Virus record (IMG/VR): IMGVR_UViG_3300031952_000091
Coordinates: 1-31,747 of that record
Direction: 5' to 3' (one strand)
DNA: 31,747 bases
Source: a virus
The position numbers and the translations under genes were made by a program. This document shows positions 16,752 through 24,962 of the stretch, one piece after another (the first letter of the stretch is position 1; every line of letters begins with the position of its first letter). The notes under the pieces were generated by a model. The model had not been told where the DNA came from. It made no database searches and saw nothing but the letters and a program-made list of their open reading frames with translations.

Positions 16752-17852
16752 TTAATAAATATCTGATTGCACCGTCATTGTTATCGTCGTTATTTGCGGA
16801 TCTTGTGCAATTAAAGATGGCTGCGGTTCAATCTTATAATAATATGCCATTCTTGGGTTATTCCCTATCACATCATCTGCAAAAACACTTGAATCCATAT
16901 ATATCTCTACTTGCTCCCCGTCCAATAAAAATTGGAACGACTTACCATACTTTTTATTATATTCTCTCGACATTTGCAACAACTTTTTTTTACTGCTGCA
17001 ATCTATATAGATAACCACACCCAATGTTCCTAAATATTCCTTGATTTTAGATCCTGAAGCCATTGGAACTGTAGTTAATCGGCTGTCAACATCCATATCG
17101 TATATCGCAATACCCAATACAGGATCGGGTTGAACATCATCATAATCTTCACTTCTGACAGGGCAAATAACCCTTACTTCAGCACCAGCCACAAATTCAT
17201 GCACTACAGGCTCTTTAAGAGTGCCACTTGTATCAATTAATTCCACTGTTTCTATCGTACCAGCACCATCATCTATTTCTAAAACCGATGTGCTTGTAAC
17301 ATAATCGGTAATGCCGTCATAATCAATTTCTATAGAAGTATCACCAATATCAGCATCAGCCAAGAGTGTTGTAGCAACATCATAATCAAGATTTATATGG
17401 CTTTTTAATCTTTCAATTATATCCATATCACAATTATATGTCACTTTTCTATAACCGATATAATCGACAAATAGTGCAATGTCGTTTGCGATATTTGTGA
17501 ATGTCATTGCAGTAATTGCATTGACCATTTTTGAACAATCAATTAGTATATGGTTCCATTGACGATTTTTTAAATTACTTGTATTAAAATCAAATGTTTG
17601 CCCACCTATCGTTATACTAAATAACTCCTCAACCGAAGATGTAAATACAGTATAAGATATATATAAACTAATTTCTTCATAACTTGACAATATAATACTA
17701 TCAAATGTGAGGACAATATCACGTTCTTCTGCATCACGATTGGCCCAATATAACGCCTTACAACTACCATCTATACTATAATCAGTAAAATTACTTATAC
17801 TAACATATTGACTTACTGAGCCCCAAGTTTGATTTGCAAATTCTGTGAACAT
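16752..17852 (-). CDS. Multidomain neck/tail protein with CBM-like N-terminal domain, possible tail terminator
   Basis: The protein has 366 residues. Residues 1-140 look like a jelly-roll carbohydrate-binding-type module: beta strands, then WNHILIDCSKM and a final ALFVDYIGYRK strand, the arrangement usual in CBM folds. Residues about 158-232 (TTLLADADIGDTSIEIDYDG, then EIDDGAGTIETVELIDTSG and FVAGAEVRV) resemble a small beta domain found in many tail proteins. The remainder (about 240-366) has VVIYIDCSSKKKLLQMSREY and could be the tail-terminator fold, which would fit the slot between tail completion and sheath. The start overlaps the previous stop as TAATG. The domain assignments are by eye. 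Confidence 0.6.
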   Translation of the reverse strand: MFTEFANQTWGSVSQYVSISNFTDYSIDGSCKALYWANRDAEERDIVLTFDSIILSSYEEISLYISYTVFTSSVEELFSITIGGQTFDFNTSNLKNRQWNHILIDCSKMVNAITAMTFTNIANDIALFVDYIGYRKVTYNCDMDIIERLKSHINLDYDVATTLLADADIGDTSIEIDYDGITDYVTSTSVLEIDDGAGTIETVELIDTSGTLKEPVVHEFVAGAEVRVICPVRSEDYDDVQPDPVLGIAIYDMDVDSRLTTVPMASGSKIKEYLGTLGVVIYIDCSSKKKLLQMSREYNKKYGKSFQFLLDGEQVEIYMDSSVFADDVIGNNPRMAYYYKIEPQPSLIAQDPQITTITMTVQSDIY

Positions 17853-18427
17853 TATGAATTACCCAGTTTTTGTTTAATAAATTCTTCAACTACAGTTTCA
17901 TCCAATTTGAGTTTTTCATACCCCTTAATTGATTTTAACATAAACGGACGTGCAGGGACAACAAGAAATTCCTTGTTTTTCTTAAAATGTATACCATAAC
18001 AGGCATAGAACCATTTTCTAACACGTTCACCTTTTTCACCACGTAAAGGTATTCTATAACCGGTATGATGTAAAATAGCCAAATCTGTATAAGTTAATTT
18101 TCTATGCCCTATCGATGGTACTTCACCATCATTCCCAAAATAACCTGCATCTGCAGCACCTTGTGGTGCTTCCATTACTTTCATTTTATCCAACATTTTA
18201 CCAGTGACAGATAAAGGATCGTAATTGCCCATCATATATGTAGTTAATGCCGTTCTTTTTTTTAAACCAAGCCTGCCCATTCTCACCATATCTACTGTAT
18301 AATCTCTGAATTTCTTCGCCCTTTGCATGTTTATTTCATTAGAACTTATAGTATTTTTAATTTTTACAAGATCATTTTTAAATTGTGCAAGTACATCGGG
18401 GCCAACTTTTACTGTTCTTAATATCAT
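17852..18427 (-). CDS. Tail completion / virion morphogenesis protein
   Basis: The protein has 191 residues. The pattern YTDLAILHHTGYRIPLRGEK and the near-C-terminal EFLVVPARPFMLKSIKGYEK match the Phage_tail_S / virion-morphogenesis type of tail completion protein: a conserved helix with HxxG, then PARPF. Such proteins join tail to head neck. The gene overlaps the head-closure stop as ATGA and has GGAGG six bases before its ATG. Confidence 0.72.
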   Translation of the reverse strand: MILRTVKVGPDVLAQFKNDLVKIKNTISSNEINMQRAKKFRDYTVDMVRMGRLGLKKRTALTTYMMGNYDPLSVTGKMLDKMKVMEAPQGAADAGYFGNDGEVPSIGHRKLTYTDLAILHHTGYRIPLRGEKGERVRKWFYACYGIHFKKNKEFLVVPARPFMLKSIKGYEKLKLDETVVEEFIKQKLGNS

Positions 18428-18828
18428 ATTTTGCCTCCAATGATCACATAAAGAAAATCATTGGCAAAAGCATCATAATATTCCATGTACCGAATAGTAT
18501 AAATCTTTTTATCAAATTTCATCTTTGAATATTGAGACTTCATTTTTTGTACGGTAAGATCTAAATCATCGACCTGTTTTTTTGAAATATAACAAATTAT
18601 ATCAGTATCTTCAGACCAGCTTATGTTTTCTTTTGTTGACCTATCATAAGGAGTAAAGCGTATAGGGAAAGACTTAAATTCCTGTTCAGTCGTAGTCAGT
18701 GCCGTACCCATCTCATCTTTTGTAGCAGCTTTTATAAAAGTAATAGTCGCACCCTGGTTGCAGACATTGTGAACATGCTGTTTTGCTCTACAAAGATTTC
18801 TGGTCATCATAGAATCAATCGCTGGCAT
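18424..18828 (-). CDS. Head closure / neck protein
   Basis: This 134-residue soluble protein lies between the MuF-like gene (14-nt overlap) and tail completion (ATGA overlap). A beta-rich middle (ATITFIKAATKDEMG, KSFPIRFTPYDRSTKE) and a C-terminal YTIRYMEYYDAFANDFLYVI suit the small beta-barrel head-closure or stopper proteins that seal the connector. Gene order and size drive the call; no diagnostic motif is seen. Confidence 0.55.
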   Translation of the reverse strand: MPAIDSMMTRNLCRAKQHVHNVCNQGATITFIKAATKDEMGTALTTTEQEFKSFPIRFTPYDRSTKENISWSEDTDIICYISKKQVDDLDLTVQKMKSQYSKMKFDKKIYTIRYMEYYDAFANDFLYVIIGGKI

Positions 18829-19825
18829 TGTGTAATTCCTTTAAATATTCCTGTGAACATCGCCTTAAACTGTGCCTACAATACGGTCCCATTGCATAGT
18901 CCGGTGTTGCTTGGGCTTCATCAACACTCATTATACCGTATCGTTTAGCCGCTTCTTCATTCAAAGCTAAAATACTCAATCCATTAACTTTTGTATTTAA
19001 TATGTGTTGACAAATTTCTCTGTCTTTTACGACCGACCTGGGATCTGATAGATAATATTCGACAACATCTTCATCATCTATGAGAGCCGCAACAACATTA
19101 GAAATACGATCAGCGTTCAATAATGTTGTTCTAGTGGTGAGGTCAAGATAATAATTAAGTTCATATCTCCTTACCACTTCCCTACCATCGATAAATTTAG
19201 CTGTAGTCAACAACTTTCCGTGTTTAGCTGCTTCATACATCTCAGGGTATTTATTTTTTAAGGACTCTTTAAATTTGATGATTTCTTTTTCAAGTGCAGT
19301 ACCGGAAATACCTGACTTTTTCAATAAAAGATTTTCGGCAATCATTTCACGTTGTAAGGTTCTTATACCATTGACTAAAAACCCTTGCGTCTGTGACAGC
19401 GTACTACCAATTAACTTTTCAAATTCTGAAGTTATTTCACGTATTACATTGCGTTGTAATTCACTGTCAGTGATACCGTTGTTTTTAAACATACCCGGCG
19501 CATACACTGTTTTTGTATATTTATTAAATTGATGTATTAAAAAAGTAGACAAGCCAAGTGTTAATAATGAAATATTACGGGTCAAATTATTGGTATCTTT
19601 CCATTGCATCGGGCCAACATAAATCTCATTCAAATATTCCATAATGATCGCTTTATACTTTTCTGAAGCTGGTTTAATATAATCTTCGATAAAAGTATCA
19701 AGTGCATCTTGTCCATCGTTCAAGTCAGTGATTATTTTAAGTTGTTCAATATCATCGTCACTAATATAAAACATATCATAAAAATCATTTGTATCACTGG
19801 TTTTAATTGTATTATATGGGATCAT
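18815..19825 (-). CDS. MuF-like head morphogenesis / minor capsid protein
   Basis: I start this gene at the ATG at 19825, because CGGGAG lies seven bases upstream and the ATG overlaps the previous stop as ATGA. An upstream ATG (19873) would overlap the connector gene by 52 nt and has no ribosome site. The product is 336 residues. The C-terminal part has NYYLDLTTRTTLLNADRISN, then DREICQHILN and GPYCRHSLRRC. This succession (helix with RT-T-N-A, Cys near the middle, PxCRHS near the end) is characteristic of Mu gpF / minor-capsid-type proteins that sit inside the head near the portal. The long helical N-terminal half is less conserved. Confidence 0.65.
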   Translation of the reverse strand: MIPYNTIKTSDTNDFYDMFYISDDDIEQLKIITDLNDGQDALDTFIEDYIKPASEKYKAIIMEYLNEIYVGPMQWKDTNNLTRNISLLTLGLSTFLIHQFNKYTKTVYAPGMFKNNGITDSELQRNVIREITSEFEKLIGSTLSQTQGFLVNGIRTLQREMIAENLLLKKSGISGTALEKEIIKFKESLKNKYPEMYEAAKHGKLLTTAKFIDGREVVRRYELNYYLDLTTRTTLLNADRISNVVAALIDDEDVVEYYLSDPRSVVKDREICQHILNTKVNGLSILALNEEAAKRYGIMSVDEAQATPDYAMGPYCRHSLRRCSQEYLKELHNASD

Positions 19826-20319
19826 GTTGGTACTCCCGCTTCCCCATTGCTTGAACCGCCGAATATTGTACATGTACGTTCAAGAGCCAACATATTAAAA
19901 CCTGCAAGTTGCCAGTACCAGAACATTTTATCCCGATAAAATTTAAGTGAATCATGCCCAGGGGCAGAACCACTGCTGCCCATCTGATAACGATAACCTT
20001 CAACGGCCAACATCTCAGATGAGTTCATTTGTAGTTGTGTTTCTTTAGCAGTTCTTGACTTTAAAAATTCAACACAAATTGTATAAATCTCTGCCCAATA
20101 TAAATAAATTTCACTTTCTGTTAAATTACTTTTATTCTTAGCAGCGATTAAATCATACGTAGTCATACTAATCTTAGGATAAAAATATGTCATCATCACA
20201 TCTTCAGCAATAGAGCGCAGGGCTTGGATAAATGTACCATCAGAAGAATAACCATAAAAAGCATAGTCATTTTCAATTTTTAATTTAACATCAGATATTG
20301 TAGAAGTTGTACTTAACAT
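19822..20319 (-). CDS. Head-tail connector / adaptor protein
   Basis: The protein has 165 residues, mostly helical (FIQALRSIAEDVMMTYF, SEIYLYWAEIYTICVEFLKS). Length and helix pattern fit the gp6/gp15-type adaptor that forms a ring below the portal. AGGGGAA lies before the ATG, and the stop is in ATGA overlap with the next gene. It lies in the head-to-tail joining block after the capsid genes. Confidence 0.6.
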   Translation of the reverse strand: MLSTTSTISDVKLKIENDYAFYGYSSDGTFIQALRSIAEDVMMTYFYPKISMTTYDLIAAKNKSNLTESEIYLYWAEIYTICVEFLKSRTAKETQLQMNSSEMLAVEGYRYQMGSSGSAPGHDSLKFYRDKMFWYWQLAGFNMLALERTCTIFGGSSNGEAGVPT

Positions 20320-20327
20320 TTATTCCC

Positions 20328-20612
20328 CTATTGAGGTGTTACCCCTTTGCCTCGCAAAAAGGCTATTAAAGAAGTCAAAGACAAATTCATATCTTGAACT
20401 GCTTGTTTCGTACCTTTAAGATCATCTTTTATTTCTTTTACATCATCACTATATGCGGCGTATAAATCCTCAACTCTTTTCAAACATCTGACTTCACACA
20501 TCGTTCTGTCCTTTTCGAGTGTTCTTAATTTCCAACTTAAATTAGTCATCCAAGCCACACCTGCTGCGGCAGCCGAAATCAATACCCAATATTGTACCAT
20601 AAAATCCAACAT
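20328..20612 (-). CDS. Small membrane-anchored coiled-coil protein
   Basis: I place the start at the ATG at 20612 (94 residues), nine bases after GAGG. An ATG five codons upstream (20627) has no ribosome site. Residues about 5-25 (QYWVLISAAAAGVAWMTNLS) form one hydrophobic helix. The rest is a charged heptad-rich helix (LRTLEKDRTMCEVRCLKRVE, VKEIKDDLKGTKQAVQDM). Such single-helix plus coiled-coil proteins in phages include holin-like, XhlA-like and Rz-like types, though XhlA has the opposite order. A lysis or membrane role is plausible, yet the gene sits in the head block, which is an odd place for one. Confidence 0.5.
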   Translation of the reverse strand: MLDFMVQYWVLISAAAAGVAWMTNLSWKLRTLEKDRTMCEVRCLKRVEDLYAAYSDDVKEIKDDLKGTKQAVQDMNLSLTSLIAFLRGKGVTPQ

Positions 20613-20628
20613 ACCGCACCGCCTCATA

Positions 20629-20877
20629 TTATTCTATATTTTGTACTTTCGGCTTACGCCCTCTTTTTGGCTTTTGAATTTCATCATCCTGTTCTTCAAC
20701 TTCGTCTGCTTCTTCATTCAATTCAACAATAGGTTCAATAGTTTCTATTTTATGTTTTACAACCTTTGGTTCATTGCCAGGATAAAAGTATCTGCCAGTT
20801 GCAACGGCTTGACTAGCATCGATTGAATGGTCGAACTCAACAAGATTGCCATTTTCATCTATCGTCTTTATTTTCAT
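20629..20877 (-). CDS. Small acidic protein with a basic RGRKPK tail
   Basis: The protein has 82 residues from the ATG at 20877, seven bases after AAGGAG. A TTG one codon earlier is less well placed. Residues 45-68 are very acidic (VELNEEADEVEEQDDE) and the C-terminus is basic (QKPKRGRKPKVQN), an AT-hook-like core. It is the first gene after the capsid terminator. Function is unknown; the bipolar charge suggests a DNA- or capsid-associated accessory protein. Confidence 0.5.
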   Translation of the reverse strand: MKIKTIDENGNLVEFDHSIDASQAVATGRYFYPGNEPKVVKHKIETIEPIVELNEEADEVEEQDDEIQKPKRGRKPKVQNIE

Positions 20878-20902
20878 CAACTTGCTCCTTTTGTAAAATA
20901 AC

Positions 20903-20933
20903 TTAAAAATGCCCCTCTTTTATAAAGAGGGGC
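20903..20933 (-). terminator. Intrinsic terminator after the capsid cement gene
   Basis: On the minus strand a perfect 10-bp stem, GCCCCTCTTT / AAAGAGGGGC (20933-20924 with 20920-20911), has a 3-nt loop and is followed by ATTTTTAA. It lies in the 65-nt gap between the cement gene stop and the next start, and so should reduce transcription of neck and tail genes relative to capsid genes. Confidence 0.88.
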
Positions 20934-20942
20934 CGATTAAAA

Positions 20943-21374
20943 TTATCTCTTAGCAATATACGCAGTAAAATTTATACCAGTTGCGACAGTACCAGCAATT
21001 GTAGTATAAACACGACCGTATCGTTTAGTAACACCATCTTGAATCATATTATTGATAGGAAGCACCCATCTACCAACACCCATATCTACATCGCCCATAA
21101 CAGGAACAGCATCACCAAGAGGTAATGAAGCCAATTGAAAGATGTCAGATGCAAATGACGAAGATGAACTTACTTGAAATGCAACGGTATAAATCTCATC
21201 ACCTGAAGCAACTTCACAAGCGCTGACATCGATGATAAGATCACCGTTAAATTCACCAAGACCCATATCGATGATCTTGGCTACCGCAGATACAGTTGCA
21301 GCAGCAGAAGTCGCTACCAGACCTGCATCTTTCAGAAGCAGATTAATATCAAAAGTTTTATTTTTACCAGCCAT
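20943..21374 (-). CDS. Capsid cement/decoration protein (Bbp16-like)
   Basis: The protein has 143 residues with a perfect AGGAGG site. It opens with FDINLLLKDAGLVATSAAAT, then a VAKIIDMGLGEFNGDLIIDV strand, an Ala/Ser-rich middle (VSSSSSFASDIFQLASLPLG), and a C-terminal beta part (RWVLPINNM, RYGRVYTTIAG). Successive elements (S-A-A-x-S-T, I-D-x-G, F-Q-V-S-S-S) parallel the Bbp16 family of cement proteins. It follows the major capsid gene, where such proteins are usually encoded, and would reinforce the shell. The intrinsic terminator comes right after it. Confidence 0.72.
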   Translation of the reverse strand: MAGKNKTFDINLLLKDAGLVATSAAATVSAVAKIIDMGLGEFNGDLIIDVSACEVASGDEIYTVAFQVSSSSSFASDIFQLASLPLGDAVPVMGDVDMGVGRWVLPINNMIQDGVTKRYGRVYTTIAGTVATGINFTAYIAKR

Positions 21375-21387
21375 TAGTTATTCCTCC

Positions 21388-22314
21388 TTATGCTGTTGCA
21401 GCAGCATCAGAAATACTATAGAGCCGTGCTGCAGCTTTTCCATGAAATATAGCGATACCATTGTACCACTCAACCCTAGTCCTGAGTGCCGGTTTTGTCT
21501 GAAGTTCACCAAGATCCCTTACATCAATTCCACCATTCTGCAGACCAGTGAACATACCATCACCAAAACTTACACAATAAACCGAAGTACCGGTAGAAGT
21601 ACCAGAAGTACAAGCCTCGGTAAACGGAAGTATTTGTGCGCCAGTATTATCTTCATTCACGATCAGAATAGGAAGATCGTTATATTTAGTAACACCACGA
21701 CCAAATTCATCAAGTTCATAAGTTAAAAAACCACCGATAGTATAAGTACGAGCAGCGACAGAAAGTCTACGTCTCGTAGCCTTATTCATGATCAAATATT
21801 GTGGATCTTTAACAGCATCAATAAGTTCATCAAGTTTAACTAAAGAAAGCGGAGTACCATTACCAGTTGAACCAGCAGCTATAAGTTGTCCACCTGTGCA
21901 ACGTGCTTGCAGACCATCAAATTCACGGGGTTCAGTTGCCTGATCACCTTTTATGAACTTTAATGTCCAGTTCAGTGCAAGCGCACGGACTTTCATAGCT
22001 TCGTGAACCGATCTCTGATTAGCTCCCATAGTATCAAGAATAAATTTATCAACGTCCAGATCACCACCAGCTATTACAAGCGGTTCAGTGATAGGATTTA
22101 AAATACCAGTACTTTCTGCATACGCTTCGTTTACGCCCCTGAAAGCGATACCAGGAAGTGTATATTCACGATTATACCGGTACGCATTACCTTGAATATC
22201 ATCAAAAGGTAATACCCTTAAAATATCAGAACTTTGTGCATAAAGTTCTATAATTGCAGACCTTAACGGATCGCCCGCATAAAGTTTACTGGCTTCTACG
22301 AGTGTAAGTGCCAT
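21388..22314 (-). CDS. Major capsid protein (HK97 fold)
   Basis: The protein has 308 residues with a perfect AGGAGG site. The N-terminus, MALTLVEASKLYAGDPLRSA followed by LRVLPFDDIQGNAYRYNREY, then a TESTGI-like YAESTGIL and GGDLDVDKF, is a widely shared major-capsid pattern of uncultured tailed phages. The C-terminal part has DLPILIVNED and RVEWYNGIAIFHGKAAARLY, the P-domain strands. It follows the scaffold gene and precedes the cement gene. There is no sign of a prohead protease gene nearby and the N-terminus has no long delta domain, consistent with a separate scaffold. Confidence 0.88.
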   Translation of the reverse strand: MALTLVEASKLYAGDPLRSAIIELYAQSSDILRVLPFDDIQGNAYRYNREYTLPGIAFRGVNEAYAESTGILNPITEPLVIAGGDLDVDKFILDTMGANQRSVHEAMKVRALALNWTLKFIKGDQATEPREFDGLQARCTGGQLIAAGSTGNGTPLSLVKLDELIDAVKDPQYLIMNKATRRRLSVAARTYTIGGFLTYELDEFGRGVTKYNDLPILIVNEDNTGAQILPFTEACTSGTSTGTSVYCVSFGDGMFTGLQNGGIDVRDLGELQTKPALRTRVEWYNGIAIFHGKAAARLYSISDAAATA

Positions 22315-22345
22315 TTAATTCCTCCTAAAATTCTTCATATAAAAA

Positions 22346-23161
22346 TTAACTCTGCTCTCTTGCTTTCCTCATTCTTTCTACAGGAGATAATTTCATGATT
22401 GCATCATGGCTCATCCCCGTTTTATTTCCACCACCACCTCTTGAACCGCTTCCAGATGCCATCGTGTTCATGACATGGTGAGAATTTCTTTCAAGTTGAA
22501 TCCATCTTTTGAACAGTTCGGTTGCCGAACCCTCAACTCGTTCCTGATTGCCGTTTTTGTCTTCAAGCAATAATGAAACCCTAGTTTCAAAACTTCCCGT
22601 GGGTTTTCCATCGGCATCAACAACTTCAGATATTTTGGCATTTCCTTCATGCTCAAATAAAACCGCACTCTGACCAGGATTACACAGTTTTATATCCCCA
22701 AAACTGGTCATTATATCATTTTTAATTGTAGATTTTTCAAATCTACTTTTCCATGTTCCGGCTTCTTCTGCAGCCAAGTTCGCTTTTTTTTCGTGTTCGG
22801 AAATAACTTTCTTCGCATTGGCTTGTGCTCTTTCTTCTGCAGTCATCGATTCAAGTTTCAATTTTTCAAGTTCTGCTTTTGCTTGCGAACCCTCACCTGC
22901 TTCACGTTCAAGAGCTTCAAGAGTCGGCTTAAATTTAGCTTCCAATTCAGTTTTAACAGAATTACGTGTCGTTGAAATGGCATGACCAAAGAATGTTTCC
23001 AGTTCTACCGGTATTTTGATCTTTGATTGTGTTACCGGATCTATCATTTCTTTAAACTTTCCACTGAATTGAACACCAGCATCACCAGCATCACCAGTGC
23101 CACCGGAGTCACCATCTTTCGCAAACATTTGTAAATCAAAATTCATACTAAACCTTTTCAT
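22346..23161 (-). CDS. Capsid scaffolding protein
   Basis: This 271-residue protein, Lys/Glu/Ala-rich, has a long helical or coiled-coil stretch at about 65-150 (TRNSVKTELEAKFKPTLEAL, KLESMTAEERAQANAKKVIS). The N-terminal MNFDLQMFAKDGDSGG and the Gly/Ser-rich then basic C-terminal end (SPVERMRKAREQS) are typical of scaffold proteins preceding a capsid gene. It helps capsid subunits assemble and is lost on maturation. GAGG lies five bases before the ATG. Confidence 0.82.
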   Translation of the reverse strand: MKRFSMNFDLQMFAKDGDSGGTGDAGDAGVQFSGKFKEMIDPVTQSKIKIPVELETFFGHAISTTRNSVKTELEAKFKPTLEALEREAGEGSQAKAELEKLKLESMTAEERAQANAKKVISEHEKKANLAAEEAGTWKSRFEKSTIKNDIMTSFGDIKLCNPGQSAVLFEHEGNAKISEVVDADGKPTGSFETRVSLLLEDKNGNQERVEGSATELFKRWIQLERNSHHVMNTMASGSGSRGGGGNKTGMSHDAIMKLSPVERMRKAREQS

Positions 23162-23176
23162 TCTGTCCTCGCTTTC

Positions 23177-24709
23177 TCATTCATTTATTTTATCTGGATT
23201 TGATTTCGCTGTTCCAGCAGCGACATTTTTTGTGGATTTTATTCTGTCCACTACAGATTGAGCATTGATTTTAGATGCATTTTTACCCATAACCGTTTCT
23301 GCAGTTATATTGGCTTCAACATCTTTATATATCTCATCAAGAACCTCTGGCTGCAAATTGTTAGCCAACAATTTCTTAGCTATAAGATTAATGACGTTTA
23401 CTCTCAATTTTTTAACGGGATGGACAAGCAATTCGGTCAACATCGTCACTTCAGTTTCTAAATCTTCATCACTGAAAGCAGACGTATATTCAATTTTAGT
23501 TTCTATGTTTTTTTTGCCTTCCCATCGTGCGGCAGTTTCAAACATCCATTCTTCAAGTTTTGACATCATCAAAGCACCACTGATAAGCAATGCTCTCATT
23601 TTCTGAAAGTCTATTTTTTTAGCTGCACCAGATTTTACAAATTCTTTAGTTTCATCTGTGCTCAGGCCAACTTTCTTCAAAACTTCAGACATATAAAATT
23701 CGATAGCTTTTATAAAAGGATCTACGTCAGACAAACTGGCCCCAATAAAAGAAGGTACTGTAGAACTCGTCATTTCATAAGGCAATATACTTAAATTTCC
23801 AACACCACCAGCAGTCAATTCAGTAGGGGCTTCACCAGTTTTGGAAGGATATGCCAACATTTTAAACGTACCAGCAGCAAGCATCTCATCCATATAACTT
23901 AAATTGTTATATATCAATTTAGAAATCATCGCAATATCTTCACACACTGTTTCACTGACAAAATCCTGGTTGTCATCACGCCAGCTTGCAAATCTAAATG
24001 GAACATAACCAATATTATGAGGTATTTCTTCTTCAGTAACAGCTTCAATGTCACCAGTTGCAGTTTTACCTGCAGCAGTCTGTGTAGATTTTTGGATAAA
24101 ATCTCTGTGTCCGGTACGTGTCCACAACGTATATTTAGTCACATCAACAGAGTCAGAATAAGGATCTGTGTGATCACGGTAAGAATTATCCAATACAACC
24201 CAATCCAATTCGCCGTCATTTATATTTATATTAAAATCTCTTATCCTGAATGGCAAATATAAAGTTGCGTACGGATGTATCTTCTGGTCAAGTCTATCCT
24301 TTTCTGTCAATACTTCAGACTGGTCATAATTTGGTGAATCAATTAAAACACCACATGTGAACATAAACGTGTGTGCGCCAACAATTCGCATAAATTCATT
24401 TATCTTTTTATCACCGCTTGTATTTTCAAGCAAATACTTCATATCTGGCGGCGTTTTACGAGTTGGTTGGTTTAAATACAAAAGGCCAGAAAGCATGTCA
24501 ACAATAGGACTTACCTGGTTGAAATAGACTGCTCTCGATTTTCTAATTTCAAATGACCCTTGCGATTCTTTTGGGTATTTGATAAGGTAATTAGCATTTT
24601 TAAAGGCAATACCACCTACATAACTATTATAAATAAGTTTCCAGTTTTCATCCTTATTTTTTAGTTCAGGGTGTCTATTTGCGAATAATGCACCGTATGT
24701 CTCAGCCAA
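23177..24709 (-). CDS. Portal protein
   Basis: I place the start at TTG 24709 (510 residues), because AGGGG lies eight bases upstream. A TTG at 24727 would add six residues but sits behind a T8 run with no ribosome site. Portal identity comes from position (terminase then portal, scaffold, capsid), length, and motifs such as VSPIVDMLSGLLYLNQPTRK, RIRDFNININDGELDWVVLD and the stem-helix region ASWRDDNQDFVSETVCEDIA. A helical C-terminus with FKMLAYPSKTGEAP and KKVGLSTDETKEFVKSGAAK also suits DUF4055-like portals. The portal is the dodecameric DNA gate of the head. Confidence 0.85.
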   Translation of the reverse strand: MAETYGALFANRHPELKNKDENWKLIYNSYVGGIAFKNANYLIKYPKESQGSFEIRKSRAVYFNQVSPIVDMLSGLLYLNQPTRKTPPDMKYLLENTSGDKKINEFMRIVGAHTFMFTCGVLIDSPNYDQSEVLTEKDRLDQKIHPYATLYLPFRIRDFNININDGELDWVVLDNSYRDHTDPYSDSVDVTKYTLWTRTGHRDFIQKSTQTAAGKTATGDIEAVTEEEIPHNIGYVPFRFASWRDDNQDFVSETVCEDIAMISKLIYNNLSYMDEMLAAGTFKMLAYPSKTGEAPTELTAGGVGNLSILPYEMTSSTVPSFIGASLSDVDPFIKAIEFYMSEVLKKVGLSTDETKEFVKSGAAKKIDFQKMRALLISGALMMSKLEEWMFETAARWEGKKNIETKIEYTSAFSDEDLETEVTMLTELLVHPVKKLRVNVINLIAKKLLANNLQPEVLDEIYKDVEANITAETVMGKNASKINAQSVVDRIKSTKNVAAGTAKSNPDKINE

Positions 24710-24814
24710 GCTGTACGCCCCTATCAAAAAAAATTAGTTTCATATCGGAGAAACCACGCCGAACTATCCGTATCGTGGATAAATCGACTAAATTCAAGAA
24801 AGCAAGTTATCGAA

Positions 24815-24843
24815 ATAATAATTGATAATATTAAACATGTCAA
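24815..24843 (-). promoter_or_regulatory. Sigma70-type promoter upstream of the portal operon
   Basis: TTGACA (24843-24838) and TATTAT (24820-24815) are 17 nt apart on the minus strand: a perfect -35 and 5/6 of the -10. The start point should be near 24808, leaving about 99 nt of 5' leader before the portal TTG. The leader has a CCACG/CGTGG pair and an alternative TATCC/GGATA pair, and ends in a T8 run just ahead of the start. The promoter has the same design as the one at 28053-28081. Confidence 0.78.
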
Positions 24844-24892
24844 GTAATATTAAACAAAACTAACATTTTTTTATAAAAATGCATAAATGAGG

Positions 24893-24918
24893 CAGCCGAT
24901 AGATTGCTCCATCGGCTG
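24893..24918 (-). terminator. Hairpin after the large terminase gene (weak terminator or regulator)
   Basis: A perfect 8-bp stem, CAGCCGAT / ATCGGCTG, with a 10-nt loop lies 45 nt after the terminase stop. On the minus strand it is followed by CCTCATTTATGCATTTTTAT, a poor U-tract, so termination may be partial. The 24728-24962 gap (235 nt) otherwise holds the promoter at 24815-24843 and no credible gene. Confidence 0.5.
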
Positions 24919-24962
24919 TTTAAGAGGTAAAAAGATTTTTAGATCTTTATAAAAGCGGATAA

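Noticed and set aside
24710-24727. TTG at 24727 as portal start
   Set aside because: It is preceded by a T8 run and an in-frame TAA, with no ribosome site. The TTG at 24709 has AGGGG eight bases upstream.
24931-24948. AAAGAT / ATCTTT hairpin after the terminase stop
   Set aside because: Only A-T and one G-C pair in six; too weak to call a terminator in such AT-rich DNA.
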